Of a stretch of DNA of 64,000 bases, positions 28,866 to 37,798 are shown piece after piece; within the stretch, counting starts at the first letter, position 1; every line of letters starts with the position of its first letter. The DNA is from Collinsella aerofaciens. Its GTDB lineage: Bacteria; Actinomycetota; Coriobacteriia; Coriobacteriales; Coriobacteriaceae. The translations under genes were made by a program, and so were the position numbers. Location of the stretch: contig NZ_CP024160.1 in NCBI RefSeq assembly GCF_002736145.1, positions 2,232,001 to 2,296,000 on the forward strand. The letters are read 5' to 3'. The notes beneath the pieces were generated by a model. That model searched no databases. It was not told where the DNA came from and saw only the letters and a program-made list of their open reading frames with translations.

Positions 28866-29115
28866 CGGGTCCCCCTGGTTGCGATGTGCAAAATCGCGAG
28901 TATTCAGCACCAGTTCGGCTGTAGACGGTAGCTTGAGCGGCTGGTTTTGCCTTTTTGGTAGTAGTTAATCCACACGTTAAATAAAAATGAGGAATAAATA
29001 TTTACTAGACGGCCCCTTCGTCCTAAAAGTTCGTCTAACAATTGGCCGATTCTATGCCTCTAGCGGAGAAATTGCAGAATACTCCGTTTTTTGCACGGCC
29101 CGAGGGGGACCACCT
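28866..29115. repeat. MITE-like element bounded by imperfect inverted repeats
   Basis: The 322-base gene gap between the XRE gene and asparaginase holds two related ends in opposite orientation. The left end (28866-28912, read on the minus strand) contains CTGAATACTCGCGATTTTGC then CAGGGGGACC. The right end (29072-29115, plus strand) contains CAGAATACTCCGTTTTTTGC then GAGGGGGACC. About 160 AT-richer bases lie between them. A 45-codon frame inside has no ribosome binding site. Confidence 0.5.
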
Positions 29116-29153
29116 GTCGTTTGAGGCTGCGATAAGTGGAACTGCCTTAGGGA

Positions 29154-30167
29154 TTAGGCTATCGGGATGCGGTCGTGGTTGACTTGGCTGTAGAACAGGC
29201 GCTGGATCTCGGCGGCATCGCGTGACTGGCCGAGCGCCCACATGGTCTTGGCCACGAGCGTCTCGGTGGTCATGTCGTCGCCGCGCAGAATGCCCGGATG
29301 ATCGGCGTAAGCACGGCCGACCTCATAAACGCCCAGATCGAGGCCCTCTTCGGGGACCTGCGTGGTCATAACGACGGTGCGGCCCGAATCGACCCAGCGG
29401 AAAATCGCCTCCTGGAATGACTCGCCGGACTCACCAAACTCGGGGATACCGCCAATGCCAAAGGTCTCAAGGATTACAGCGTCGTAGCTATCGGCAAGGG
29501 CGTCCAGAATGCCTGGGTTCACGCCGGGCGTAAGCTTGAGTACAAATACGCGCGGGTCGATGCTGTCGTAGAAACGCACCGGGTTTTCGCCCTGATGCGT
29601 GCCGTGAAGCCCGTTGCGCACGATGCGGTCATTGCGGATATAGGCGATGGGTGGATAGTTGACGCTAATGAACGCGTTAAAGCTCATGGTGCGCTGTTTG
29701 CGGGCGCGCGTGCCGGCAATGGCTACGCCGCCAAACACGATCGAGACATCGTGCGAGTGCTCGTCGAGCGCATAGAGCAGGCTCTGGTACAGATTGAGTT
29801 TGGCGTCAGTAAAGGGATTGCCCATGGGCTTTTGCGAGCCGGTGAGTACGATGGGCTTGGGGCTGTCCTGAATCAGATAGGAAAGCGCCGCCGCGGTGTA
29901 GCTCATGGTGTCGGTGCCGTGCAGAATCACGAAGCCGTCGTGGTCGGCATAACCCTCGACGATGACGTCGCGGATACGCATCCAGTCACTGGGGCGCATA
30001 TTGGTGCTGTCGATGTTCATCGGCTGTACCACGTCGAGCTCGCAGAGGCCCGAGATCTCGGGGACGCTCTGGGCGAGCTCCTCACCGGTCAGGGCGGGGG
30101 AGAGGCCGTTGCCGTCCTCGGTCGATGCGATGGTGCCGCCCGTGGCGATGAGAAGGATGCGCTTCAT
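29154..30167 (-). CDS. ansA: L-asparaginase, type I (cytoplasmic)
   Basis: A 337-residue asparaginase that hydrolyses asparagine to aspartate and ammonia. The first catalytic threonine is in LLIATGGTIASTEDG at residues 4-18, the second in VILHGTDTMSYTAAALSYL near 80. No signal peptide is present, fitting the cytoplasmic type I enzyme. The start at 30167 is preceded by TAGGAA. An upstream in-frame start would add a Cys-rich stretch without family match. It stands alone, divergent from guaA across about 270 bases that show no further gene. Confidence 0.92.
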   Translation of the reverse strand: MKRILLIATGGTIASTEDGNGLSPALTGEELAQSVPEISGLCELDVVQPMNIDSTNMRPSDWMRIRDVIVEGYADHDGFVILHGTDTMSYTAAALSYLIQDSPKPIVLTGSQKPMGNPFTDAKLNLYQSLLYALDEHSHDVSIVFGGVAIAGTRARKQRTMSFNAFISVNYPPIAYIRNDRIVRNGLHGTHQGENPVRFYDSIDPRVFVLKLTPGVNPGILDALADSYDAVILETFGIGGIPEFGESGESFQEAIFRWVDSGRTVVMTTQVPEEGLDLGVYEVGRAYADHPGILRGDDMTTETLVAKTMWALGQSRDAAEIQRLFYSQVNHDRIPIA

Positions 30168-30434
30168 GCTGGTATTCCTATCGTATTTGCCGCCGCAGAG
30201 GCGGAGTCGTTCGGCAGTATTGTGGCACAGGGCGTCCAATGTTCAAACGTATTACATCATCTGTAACGTTTGGTAACACTTCACTCGCCGTCAAATAGGG
30301 CCCAGGTCGTGCGTTTGCCGTGCGCTGATGGCTGCGAGGGACGAGAAACCCCATATAACGTGTACACTATGTAAACTGTTTTCGTTTATTCGCGCGGGTG
30401 GGCACCGGCTCCCCGCCAACAAGAGGGGGAAACC

Positions 30435-32033
30435 ATGGATCAAAAGGCTTCCGCAAAGGTCCTCGTACTCGACTTTGGTGCGCAGTACAGTCAGCTCATT
30501 GCCCGTCGCGTCCGCGACCTCAACGTGTATTCCGAGATTGTCCCCTGCGACATCTCGGCCGACGAGATTCGCGAGATGAACGCCTCTGCGCTCATCCTTT
30601 CTGGCGGCCCGGCTTCTGTGTATGCCGAGGACGCTCCGTCCATCGACCCCGCCATCTTTGACCTGGGCCTTCCCGTCCTGGGCTTTTGCTACGGCCATCA
30701 GATCACGGCCGTGACGCTCGGCGGCAAGGTTGGCCACTCCGAGGTGGGCGAGTACGGCCGCGCTACCATCACGCGTACGGCCGGCGCCAAGCTCTTTAAC
30801 TCCACGCCTATGGAGCAGACCGTGTGGATGAGCCACCGCGACGCCGTGTCCGAGGTGCCCGAGGGCTTTACCGTTACCGCCAGCACCGACGTGTGCCCGG
30901 TTGCCGCTATGGAGTGCGTCGAGCGCAAGATTTTCACCACGCAGTTCCACCCCGAGGTCAAGCACTCCGAGTATGGCCAGCAGCTGCTGAGCAACTTCCT
31001 GTTTGAGATCTGCGGCCTGGAGCCCAACTGGAGCATGGACAACCTGGTCGAGACCATGACGGCCGAGTTCCGCGAGAAGGTCGGCGACGACCGCGTGATT
31101 CTGGCCCTGTCCGGTGGCGTCGACTCCTCCGTCGTGGCTGCGCTGGGCGCCCGCGCCGTGGGCAAGCAGATGACCTGCGTGTTCATCAACCACGGCCTGC
31201 TGCGCAAGGGCGAGCCCGAGCAGGTGGAGGAGGTCTTCACCAAGCAGTTCGATGTCGACTTTATCCACGTTCACGCCGAGGACCGCTATGCCGAGCTTCT
31301 GGCCGGCGTGACCGAGCCCGAGCAGAAGCGCCGCATCATCGGTACGCAGTTCTGGAAAGAGTTCTTCGCTGTGGCGCAGCAGCTCGAGACCGATGGCAAG
31401 CCGGTCAAGTACCTGGCTCAGGGCACCATCTACCCCGACATCATCGAGTCCGGCGCTCGCAAGACGGGCGGCAAGACGGCCACCATCAAGAGCCACCACA
31501 ACCTGATCCCGTTCCCCGAGGGCGTGCACTTCGACCTTATCGAGCCGCTCGACCACTTCTTTAAGGACGAGGTCCGCGCACTTGGTCTGGCGTTGGGCCT
31601 GCCGGGTCACATCGTGTTCCGCCAGCCCTTCCCGGGCCCGGGTCTGGCCATCCGCATCATCGGCGCGGTCGACAAGGAGAAGCTCGAGATCCTCAAGAAC
31701 GCCGACGCTATCGTGCGCGAGGAGCTCGACGCCTATAACCAGCGTCTGTTTGAGCAGACCGGTGAGCGCAACTCCGAGCACAGCTGCTGGCAGTACTTTG
31801 CGGTCCTGCCCGACATCAAGTCCGTCGGCGTTATGGGCGACGAGCGCACCTACCAGCGCCCGATCATCCTGCGCGCCGTCGAGTCCAGCGATGCCATGAC
31901 CGCCGACTGGGCCAAGCTGCCCTACGACGTGCTGGCCCGCATCTCCGGCCGCATCGTGGCCGAGGTCCCCGGTGCCAACCGCGTGTGCTACGACATCACG
32001 TCCAAGCCGCCCGCGACCATCGAGTGGGAGTAG
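30435..32033 (+). CDS. guaA: GMP synthase (glutamine-hydrolysing)
   Basis: A 532-residue enzyme converting XMP to GMP. The N-terminal class I amidotransferase has its nucleophile in LGFCYGHQITAV near residue 86 and HPEVKHSEYG near 170. The ATP-pyrophosphatase domain has the PP-loop ILALSGGVDSSVVAAL near 228. The C-terminal dimerisation domain ends in the highly conserved ITSKPPATIEWE. The coding end GAGTGGGAGTAG is a known kind of integration target for tyrosine-integrase islands, and an integrase locus begins about 600 bases downstream. The coding sequence is intact. Confidence 0.97.
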   Translation: MDQKASAKVLVLDFGAQYSQLIARRVRDLNVYSEIVPCDISADEIREMNASALILSGGPASVYAEDAPSIDPAIFDLGLPVLGFCYGHQITAVTLGGKVGHSEVGEYGRATITRTAGAKLFNSTPMEQTVWMSHRDAVSEVPEGFTVTASTDVCPVAAMECVERKIFTTQFHPEVKHSEYGQQLLSNFLFEICGLEPNWSMDNLVETMTAEFREKVGDDRVILALSGGVDSSVVAALGARAVGKQMTCVFINHGLLRKGEPEQVEEVFTKQFDVDFIHVHAEDRYAELLAGVTEPEQKRRIIGTQFWKEFFAVAQQLETDGKPVKYLAQGTIYPDIIESGARKTGGKTATIKSHHNLIPFPEGVHFDLIEPLDHFFKDEVRALGLALGLPGHIVFRQPFPGPGLAIRIIGAVDKEKLEILKNADAIVREELDAYNQRLFEQTGERNSEHSCWQYFAVLPDIKSVGVMGDERTYQRPIILRAVESSDAMTADWAKLPYDVLARISGRIVAEVPGANRVCYDITSKPPATIEWE

Positions 32034-32127
32034 TCTGACAGGGTTCTGACCTGTATTTTTGAGTGCCGCACTGTGCTGCTGAGTTTCGTTTTGTACGAGA
32101 GTCACGGCAAAGCCGCCAGCGACGTTG

Positions 32128-32563
32128 GTGAGTAAATCCGATTATCGAGCCTCTGTTCCCGCGTCGGAACGGAGGCTTTTTCTTTGGCTATTTACTCCCT
32201 TTCACCTGCAATTTCGCGATTTACTCCCCGTGTTTCGAGACGGCAAGGCACGGGGCGGTATTCGGAGGAATGGGAGTAAGGATTTATCCCGAGTGAGTAG
32301 ACGCGCGATTTTTGTCCCCGAGAACGAAAAGGGGCCGTTTTAGGTCCTTTGAAACTCAAATCGAACTCAATAGGCCTTTTGACGGTCTCTGTGCGGCGTT
32401 TTCCCAGGTCGTTAATGGGGAGTAAAGAATCTCACCGTCTCAAGGAAAGCGGGAGTAATCAGGGGAAATGCCGCGGGGTACCGCCGTGTGCCGCCATGTA
32501 AGCCACCGCGTCATTTACTCCCCAGGTGCGCCGAAAATGCCTTTGCATGCAATGGGGAGTAAA
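32128..32563. repeat. cluster of GGGGAGTAAA-like decamers in both orientations (candidate integrase arm sites)
   Basis: The 617 bases between guaA and the repressor have no convincing gene but hold repeated copies of a decamer. Plus-oriented copies are at 32271 (TGGGAGTAAG), 32417 (GGGGAGTAAAG), 32451 (GGGAGTAAT) and 32553 (TGGGGAGTAAA), with a weaker one at 32128 (GTGAGTAAAT). Inverted copies are TTTACTCCCT at 32191, TTTACTCCCC at 32220 and ATTTACTCCCC at 32513. The guaA end itself reads GAGTGGGAGTAG. The layout fits arm-type and core binding sites for the nearby tyrosine integrase. Confidence 0.6.
32148..32184 (+). terminator. strong terminator downstream of guaA
   Basis: A 12-bp stem (AGCCTCTGTTCC with GGAACGGAGGCT, one G-U wobble) has a six-base loop and is followed by TTTTCTTT. 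It lies 115 bases after guaA, with an integrase-site-like motif between. A weaker ACAGG/CCTGT hairpin with five T residues lies at 32038-32059. Confidence 0.85.
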
Positions 32564-32650
32564 AACTCAACATACGCAGGCGTGAGCGGCGCTCACCGCC
32601 TAGCTTGGCGTCCTGATTCGGTTGCGCTGGTTGCGAAATGCGGGGAGCCG

Positions 32651-33064
32651 CTACAGCGAGGCTTTCCAGTCCTCGTATTCGTCGGCGTCGATCTCGCCGT
32701 TCTCGAGCTGCGCGCGCTTCTCTGCCCACAGCTCGATCGCCGTCGCGGCTTTGGGCGCGTGCGGAGCCTTGGGGTTCAGGGAGAGGCCCGTGCCGTCGGC
32801 GGAGGGAACGATGCCGAACGAGTCCTCGAGCCGCACGAGCAGCGACATGAGGTCGCCCGCGGTCTCGACGCCATAGTCCTTGAGGGCGTTGACGGACACG
32901 CCGAGCGCCGCGGAGATGGACTCGAGCAGCTCGGGCTTGACGGCGCGGACGCCGCTCTCGTAGTGGCGCACGGCCCCCTCGGTCAGGCCGACGGCCTCGG
33001 CGAGTTGAGCCTGCGTCATGCCGCGCGACTTGCGGTACCGCCTTATGTTTTTGCCTACGGACAT
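32651..33064 (-). CDS. XRE family repressor of the integration module
   Basis: A 137-residue protein with an N-terminal helix-turn-helix (RRYRKSRGMTQAQLAEAVGLTEGAVRHYESG) and a C-terminal region of unknown fold ending in a charged segment, GEIDADEYEDWKASL. It has CAGGAGGAG before the ATG. It is divergent from the excisionase/integrase genes. One CGTAC-N6-GTACG operator lies between its own -35 and -10, and another beyond the opposing promoter, so it is a CI-like autoregulated switch. The same operator upstream of parA suggests wider control of the element. Confidence 0.85.
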   Translation of the reverse strand: MSVGKNIRRYRKSRGMTQAQLAEAVGLTEGAVRHYESGVRAVKPELLESISAALGVSVNALKDYGVETAGDLMSLLVRLEDSFGIVPSADGTGLSLNPKAPHAPKAATAIELWAEKRAQLENGEIDADEYEDWKASL

Positions 33065-33078
33065 GCGCCCTCCTCCTG

Positions 33079-33194
33079 GAATTACGTATCAGCACATCTT
33101 ATCAGCGTACGTAAATGTACGCAATTCTATTGACAGTACAGATACGTACGTTTACTCTGAATCTGTAAACCGTACGTATTCGTACGCCATTGAT
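33079..33194. promoter_or_regulatory. divergent promoter and operators of the repressor/excisionase switch
   Basis: Two 16-bp operators matching CGTACGTAwwyGTACG lie at 33106-33121 and 33171-33186, 13 of 16 bases identical, with an extra ACGTACGT at 33144-33151. Rightward promoter: TTGACA at 33130-33135 and TACTCT at 33153-33158 (17-base spacer). Leftward promoter for the repressor: TTGCGT and TAAGAT, 17 apart, with the first operator exactly in the spacer. Confidence 0.8.
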
Positions 33195-33204
33195 TGGAGG
33201 AGCC

Positions 33205-33408
33205 ATGGACGAGAAGGTGGCGAAGACGCCGAGGCCGCACATGCTGGACGCCGACGAGGTCGCGGAGCTGCTGAGGATCAAGAAAGGCAGCGCCTACGAG
33301 GTGATCAGGAAGATAAACGCCGAGCAGGAGGCGCGCGGGCGCGTGGTTATCCGCGGACGCGTCCGGAGCGACGTCTTCGACGCCCTGTACTTCCCGGAGG
33401 TGGACTGA
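33205..33408 (+). CDS. excisionase-like small helix-turn-helix protein
   Basis: A 67-residue MerR/excisionase-type winged helix protein (HMLDADEVAELLRIKKGSAYEVIRKINAE, then GRVVIRGRVRSDVFDALYF). Such proteins bend DNA at attachment sites and bias the integrase towards excision, and may also regulate transcription. TTGGAGG precedes the ATG, and it ends one base before the integrase ATG, so the two are coupled. It is first in the operon driven by the promoter that the divergent repressor controls. Confidence 0.8.
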   Translation: MDEKVAKTPRPHMLDADEVAELLRIKKGSAYEVIRKINAEQEARGRVVIRGRVRSDVFDALYFPEVD

Positions 33409-33409
33409 C

Positions 33410-34480
33410 ATGCCCGTGTACAAGGATGGCAACAACGGCACGTTCTACGTGCAGTGCTACTACCGCGACGCCCGCGGCTCGAAGCGCCACAAGACGAAGC
33501 GCGGCTTCTCCTCCGAGGTGGAGGCCGCAGTGTGGGAGAGCCAGTTCAAGAGCCTTAACGGCGGGGCCATGGACATGACGTTCTCCGAGTTCGTCGAGGT
33601 GTACGCCTCCGAGGTGAAGCCGCGCGTACGCGAGCACACGTGGATCACCAAGGAGTACATCATCAACGACAAGCTCGTGCCGTTCTTCGGAGACATGCGC
33701 ATGTGCGACGTGAGGCCGATCGACCTCATCAGGTGGCAAAACGAGCTCACCGAGCACCGGGACGCCGACGGGAAGCCCTGGGCGCCGACGTACCTGCGCA
33801 CGGTGAACAACCAACTGAACGCCATCTTCAACCACGCCGAGCGCTACTACGGCCTCACCGACAACCCGGTGCGCAGGGTCGACAAGATAGGCTCGAAGAA
33901 GGGCGGCGAGATGCAGTTCTGGACCAAGGACGAGTACCTGAGGTTCAGCGAGGCCATCATGGACAAGCCGCTGTCGTTCCACGCCTTCGAGCTGCTGTAC
34001 TGGACGGGCATACGCTGCGGCGAGCTCCTGGCGCTCACGCCGTCCGACTTCATGCTGGATAGCTCGCGGCTGCGCATCAACAAGTCGTACCAGAGCCTCC
34101 ACGGCGTGGACACCGTGACCGACCCCAAGACGCCCAAGTCCGTGCGCACGATCGTCATGCCCGCCTTCCTTCGCGACGAGATGGCGGACTTCATCGAGAT
34201 GCGCGACGACGTCGCCCCCGACGAGCGCCTGTTCGCCGTGACCAAGCACTTCCTGGCCCACGAGATGGAGCGCGGGTGCAAGGCGTCTGGCGTGAAGCGC
34301 ATCCGCATACACGACATACGCCACAGCCACGTGAGCCTGCTGATCGAGATGGGCTTCTCCGCGCTGGCCATCGCCGAGCGCATGGGCCACGAGGCGGTGG
34401 ACATCACCTACCGCTACGCGCACCTGTTCCCCACGAAGCAGGACGAGATGGCCGCCGCGCTCGATGGAGCGAGGGGGTAA
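33410..34480 (+). CDS. int: tyrosine recombinase (integrase) of the element
   Basis: A 356-residue phage-type integrase. The N-terminal arm-binding domain is FYVQCYYRDARGSKRHKTKRGF. A SAM-like core-binding domain spans about 60-155. The catalytic domain has arginine in YWTGIRCGELLAL, HxxR in IHDIRHSHVSLL, a histidine in RMGHEAVD, and the nucleophilic tyrosine in ITYRYAHLFP. All catalytic residues are present, so it is probably active. Its position beside guaA indicates integration at the guaA 3' end. It is followed six bases later by a ribbon-helix-helix-type gene. Confidence 0.93.
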   Translation: MPVYKDGNNGTFYVQCYYRDARGSKRHKTKRGFSSEVEAAVWESQFKSLNGGAMDMTFSEFVEVYASEVKPRVREHTWITKEYIINDKLVPFFGDMRMCDVRPIDLIRWQNELTEHRDADGKPWAPTYLRTVNNQLNAIFNHAERYYGLTDNPVRRVDKIGSKKGGEMQFWTKDEYLRFSEAIMDKPLSFHAFELLYWTGIRCGELLALTPSDFMLDSSRLRINKSYQSLHGVDTVTDPKTPKSVRTIVMPAFLRDEMADFIEMRDDVAPDERLFAVTKHFLAHEMERGCKASGVKRIRIHDIRHSHVSLLIEMGFSALAIAERMGHEAVDITYRYAHLFPTKQDEMAAALDGARG

Positions 34481-34485
34481 GCAAG

Positions 34486-34911
34486 ATGCCGTGCGAGAAC
34501 AGCGCCCGCAAGCGCAGCAAGACGATGGCGTTTCGCTGCACGCCCGAGGAGCACAAGCTCATATGCGAGATGGCAGCCTGGAGCGGCATGAGCAGGCAGG
34601 ACTACATCATCGCCAAGCTCACCGATACCCAGGTCGAGGTGAGGCCCTCTGTAAGCGTGCAGAAGGCGTTGAAGGACTCGATGGCGGAGTTGTCCAAGGA
34701 AGTACGGCTGGCGGCCTCCTACGGCGAGCTGAGCGAGTCCCTGCAGCAGAGGATCGAGCTCGTGATGAGGTTCTTCCTGGCGCTCGGCGAGGGGGTTGAG
34801 GCACCAGTGACGGAAGCGCCACCGCAAACCTCGCATTTGGAAGAGCCGACAACATCCGTCATGGATGCGGGCTCCGACACCGCAAGCATCTTCGAGATGG
34901 GGCGCATGTAA
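34486..34911 (+). CDS. ribbon-helix-helix/MobC-like DNA-binding protein
   Basis: A 141-residue protein whose N-terminal part (RSKTMAFRCTPEEHKLICEMAAWSGMSRQDYIIAKL) looks like the ribbon-helix-helix fold of MobC and related mobilisation accessory proteins. The middle is helical and the last 45 residues are low complexity. It is the third gene of the excisionase-integrase operon and may regulate it or help organise the attachment or transfer origin. It is convergent with the DUF262 gene, only three bases apart, with no terminator visible between them. Confidence 0.6.
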   Translation: MPCENSARKRSKTMAFRCTPEEHKLICEMAAWSGMSRQDYIIAKLTDTQVEVRPSVSVQKALKDSMAELSKEVRLAASYGELSESLQQRIELVMRFFLALGEGVEAPVTEAPPQTSHLEEPTTSVMDAGSDTASIFEMGRM

Positions 34912-34914
34912 GGT

Positions 34915-36618
34915 TTAACGCCAGACCTCCAACGCCTTGTCCGCAAGCCATTCGGCGCGATCGGCGATATCGCCCTCGTCCCAAGACTCCTTCTCCAGGG
35001 CGCCGGCCATGGTCGCAAGGCCGGCGGCGCAGAGGGCAAGACCGTCCTTGTATCCCTTTCCCTGCTTCTTGGTGGGCCAATCGGCATCGCGGATGGAGGC
35101 GTTGAGCGAATGCGTGATGATGGCGAGGTTGCCGAGCGTGAGGAGCTTCCTGTCCCTTCGCGTGGCAGCCTCATCGTCGAGGGCTCCCCATTTGTTGCGC
35201 CACTTCTTGGGCATCATGTGTTCGAGGGTGTACTGGTTGAACCCGAGCAGGGCCGTGCTGCTCATGCCTGGGCGAATGGCGCTTTCCAGCAGATAGAGAA
35301 CGCCCTTGGACTGAAGGTTGTACAGACACGATTCCTCGAACGCCCTTCGAACCTCGTCATCGCCGGGCATGTACGTCGTCGCCTCTTCGTTTGCTTCAAG
35401 AGCCTTCCTCAGCGTCTCCGCGTCCTTCACCTCGTTCAGGATCAGCGAGGTGAACAGCCTGTTGTAGTTCTTCGTGGTCGCCTGAACCAGCGTTCGGCGG
35501 ACGATGTAGCTCTCAAGCAGGGCGAAGACCTCGGATTCCTCGCCCGAAGACTCCGCGTTCTTGCGAACGTAGAGCACGTACGGGATGAGCGTCGAGTTCT
35601 TGAGGCCGAATATCAGCACGTTCAGGCGCTCGACGCCGGGAGCGGAGGGGATGTCCGCGTCGCAGTAGCCGGGGTCGAACGTGGACTCGAACACCTCGGC
35701 ATACGCCTTCATGCTGTCGAGGATCTCGTCCTTGTCTCCGTTGCAGTACCTGCCGATGAAGTCCTTGTAGGACTGGAAGAGGTTGGACGTGCGCGAATAG
35801 AAGAGCTTGTCCTCGGTCGTGACGCCGCGCTTCTTGTCCTGAACCAGGATCTGGAGGAACGCGTCGAAGAACAGGTCGACGAGCGTGCGCTTGATGCGCC
35901 CGGTAACGACCTCCTGCTCCCAATACTCCCTCTTCTCCGCCGTGGGTTCGAAGACGTCCTCCCAGCACTCCTTGAACGCCTGCTCGTTCTCGCGGTTGAA
36001 GAAGTAGTTCTTAAGGAGCTCCGCCGTCGTCAGGCGCACCCCGAGCGAGTTGATGGTGTCGAATATCTGCTGCTCGTCCTCGCCCTCGGTAAGATCGATG
36101 CAGACGAACTGGACGTTCGACTTGATCGTGTTCCTGTCGACCTTCTCCGGGTCGATATTCTTGAGGAAGTAGTTGTAGGCAAGGACGATGGCCGAGGAGC
36201 CCTCGAGGGGTTCGCAGCCCGTGGCGCTGACGACCTTTTCGAAATCCTGCCGGTCGTACTTGCCGTGCCGCAAGGCGACATCGCCGGTCTCCAGGACGAA
36301 ATCTCGCTCAAACAAATTGTTGGTGCCGTTTTTTGCACAGAGTGCCTTGAAGAAGATGACCATGGTCGTGAGTCGCTGCTGGCCGTCGATGACGGTGCGA
36401 ACCTCGGAGACCTCGGACCAGGTGTTGCCGGAGGAGGCCTGCTTCAGGATGATGGAGCCCAGGAAATAGGGCCGCTTCGAGGCCGTGACGAACTCCATGT
36501 CGCCGAGGAAACGCTCCCATTGCTCTTCTCCCCAGACGTACGCCCTTTGGTAAAAAGGTATTTCGAGCAGGCGCGATCCGTTGAACACGCCGCTTATCGT
36601 TGCTTTTCCTGCATCCAT
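34915..36618 (-). CDS. DUF262/DUF1524 (GmrSD-like) defence protein
   Basis: A 567-residue protein. The N-terminal DUF262 domain contains IPFYQRAYVWGEEQWERFL and the ParB-like nucleotide-site motif VRTVIDGQQRLTTMVIFF near residue 75. The C-terminal DUF1524 region has the HNH-type LEHMMPKKWRNKWG near 460. Relatives include GmrSD, which cuts modified phage DNA, and other defence nucleases. It is transcribed with the DUF4238 and restriction genes as a leftward defence block. The target (modified DNA or other) is unknown. The tail holds many tryptophans. Confidence 0.82.
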   Translation of the reverse strand: MDAGKATISGVFNGSRLLEIPFYQRAYVWGEEQWERFLGDMEFVTASKRPYFLGSIILKQASSGNTWSEVSEVRTVIDGQQRLTTMVIFFKALCAKNGTNNLFERDFVLETGDVALRHGKYDRQDFEKVVSATGCEPLEGSSAIVLAYNYFLKNIDPEKVDRNTIKSNVQFVCIDLTEGEDEQQIFDTINSLGVRLTTAELLKNYFFNRENEQAFKECWEDVFEPTAEKREYWEQEVVTGRIKRTLVDLFFDAFLQILVQDKKRGVTTEDKLFYSRTSNLFQSYKDFIGRYCNGDKDEILDSMKAYAEVFESTFDPGYCDADIPSAPGVERLNVLIFGLKNSTLIPYVLYVRKNAESSGEESEVFALLESYIVRRTLVQATTKNYNRLFTSLILNEVKDAETLRKALEANEEATTYMPGDDEVRRAFEESCLYNLQSKGVLYLLESAIRPGMSSTALLGFNQYTLEHMMPKKWRNKWGALDDEAATRRDRKLLTLGNLAIITHSLNASIRDADWPTKKQGKGYKDGLALCAAGLATMAGALEKESWDEGDIADRAEWLADKALEVWR

Positions 36619-36669
36619 CCTTAAAGCCCTATCTATCCTTTGCGGTTATTGCTGGCGGGGTCAATTTTA

Positions 36670-36888
36670 TCAATACGCTGCTTGACCCTTTAATGTTCCC
36701 GGTCCTTGCCGTCTTCTCCCCAGAAGGTGCTCGAAGATGATGCGCAGGTCCTCGTCATCAAGGCAGCCGCCCTCGAGGCAGCCACGGTCGATGGTATCGA
36801 TCATCGTCTGCCCCTTCTTCTTCGAGCGGTCGTAGATCACTGTGTCGAGGGATAGCTCCCTGCCGTCGCGCGTGAACATCTCGTGCAT
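36670..36888 (-). CDS. possible small hypothetical protein in defence block
   Basis: A 72-codon frame beginning MHEMFTRDGRELSLDTVIYDR, with a short charged C-terminus. It fits between the DUF4238 and DUF262 genes on the same strand, but no ribosome binding site is visible, so it may be a remnant. I recognise no family. The alternative is that the whole 36619-36912 gap is non-coding. Confidence 0.35.
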   Translation of the reverse strand: MHEMFTRDGRELSLDTVIYDRSKKKGQTMIDTIDRGCLEGGCLDDEDLRIIFEHLLGRRRQGPGTLKGQAAY

Positions 36889-36912
36889 GAATTCGGCACT
36901 GTTCGCTTGACT

Positions 36913-37797
36913 TCAATCGCGTACCGCGTGCTCGAGCGGGCCGCTTCCCCTCGATATGGCGACATCCCAATGCTCGCAGTTAAGCAGAAGAAGTCGGTTC
37001 ATGAACTCGACGCCCGAAAAACCGAGTCTCGCAAACGGCGGAAATAGAGGGTCATCTGAAAAGACCGCAGCATACTCACTGCTCAACGGCATATACGCGA
37101 GATGAAAATCGTACGAGTCGTCCTCGGGCCCGATGATGAACATAGGCATCGACGTCGTAACGAACCCTGAGCCGACGGGTGCCCTAAGGATGGAGAAGCT
37201 CTTCTCAAAAAAAGCCTTTCGAATACGGTTAACTGGCACAATATCATCGTTGGAGAAGAGCATGGTTGCGGCGGCGGCAAGCTCGACCACCGCTTGGGAA
37301 TCCCCGCGCCAATCCGACCAATCGAGCAAGCCGAGCTCATAGGGTGTCAGATGAACGTTTCTGAGCAGCTCTTCGGCAGTCTCGCGTGACCATTTCTTGT
37401 CGACGCGCATACTGATAGGGTGCCGGACGATGATATTTGCTGCCAGCTCGCAAACGGCGGCTTTCCCATCAGAATACCCTTCGTCTTCGCACTGGTCTTC
37501 TTTCTGGCGTTCCAAAAAGCGATCGTAAAGCGGCGCGATGCGGCTCTCGAGCTCAGATAGCTTAACCTCGATGAGGTTCTGCGCATAGAATCTGTCTGTC
37601 GCATCGCCTGTCGCATCGGCATGCTCGACCTCATAAAGATCGCGCATGCTGCAAAGGTTCTCGCAATTCGTGCGGAAGAAGGAGCCCTTCTGTCTGCTGT
37701 AGGCATGAAGCTGCCCGGAGGAATCCGCGAAATGGCGCAGGTAGAACCGCGGCACCCAGTGCTGCTTTCGCGTCATCTTTCCGGGCAGCTTCGACAT
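36913..37797 (-). CDS. DUF4238 family protein
   Basis: A 294-residue DUF4238 protein. The family signature at the N-terminus is KQHWVPRFYLRHFADSSGQL, followed by LYEVEHADATGDATDRFYA and a helical body with NIIVRHPISMR near 135. The family's biochemical role is unknown. Members are common beside restriction-modification and other defence genes. The ATG lies one base after the res stop codon, so it is coupled to the restriction subunit. There are no membrane segments. It could be a sensor, effector or accessory of the restriction block. Confidence 0.78.
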   Translation of the reverse strand: MSKLPGKMTRKQHWVPRFYLRHFADSSGQLHAYSRQKGSFFRTNCENLCSMRDLYEVEHADATGDATDRFYAQNLIEVKLSELESRIAPLYDRFLERQKEDQCEDEGYSDGKAAVCELAANIIVRHPISMRVDKKWSRETAEELLRNVHLTPYELGLLDWSDWRGDSQAVVELAAAATMLFSNDDIVPVNRIRKAFFEKSFSILRAPVGSGFVTTSMPMFIIGPEDDSYDFHLAYMPLSSEYAAVFSDDPLFPPFARLGFSGVEFMNRLLLLNCEHWDVAISRGSGPLEHAVRD

Positions 37798-37798
37798 C

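Noticed and set aside
32128-32563. CRISPR array
   Set aside because: The decamers are too short, irregularly spaced and in both orientations. No cas genes are present in the window.
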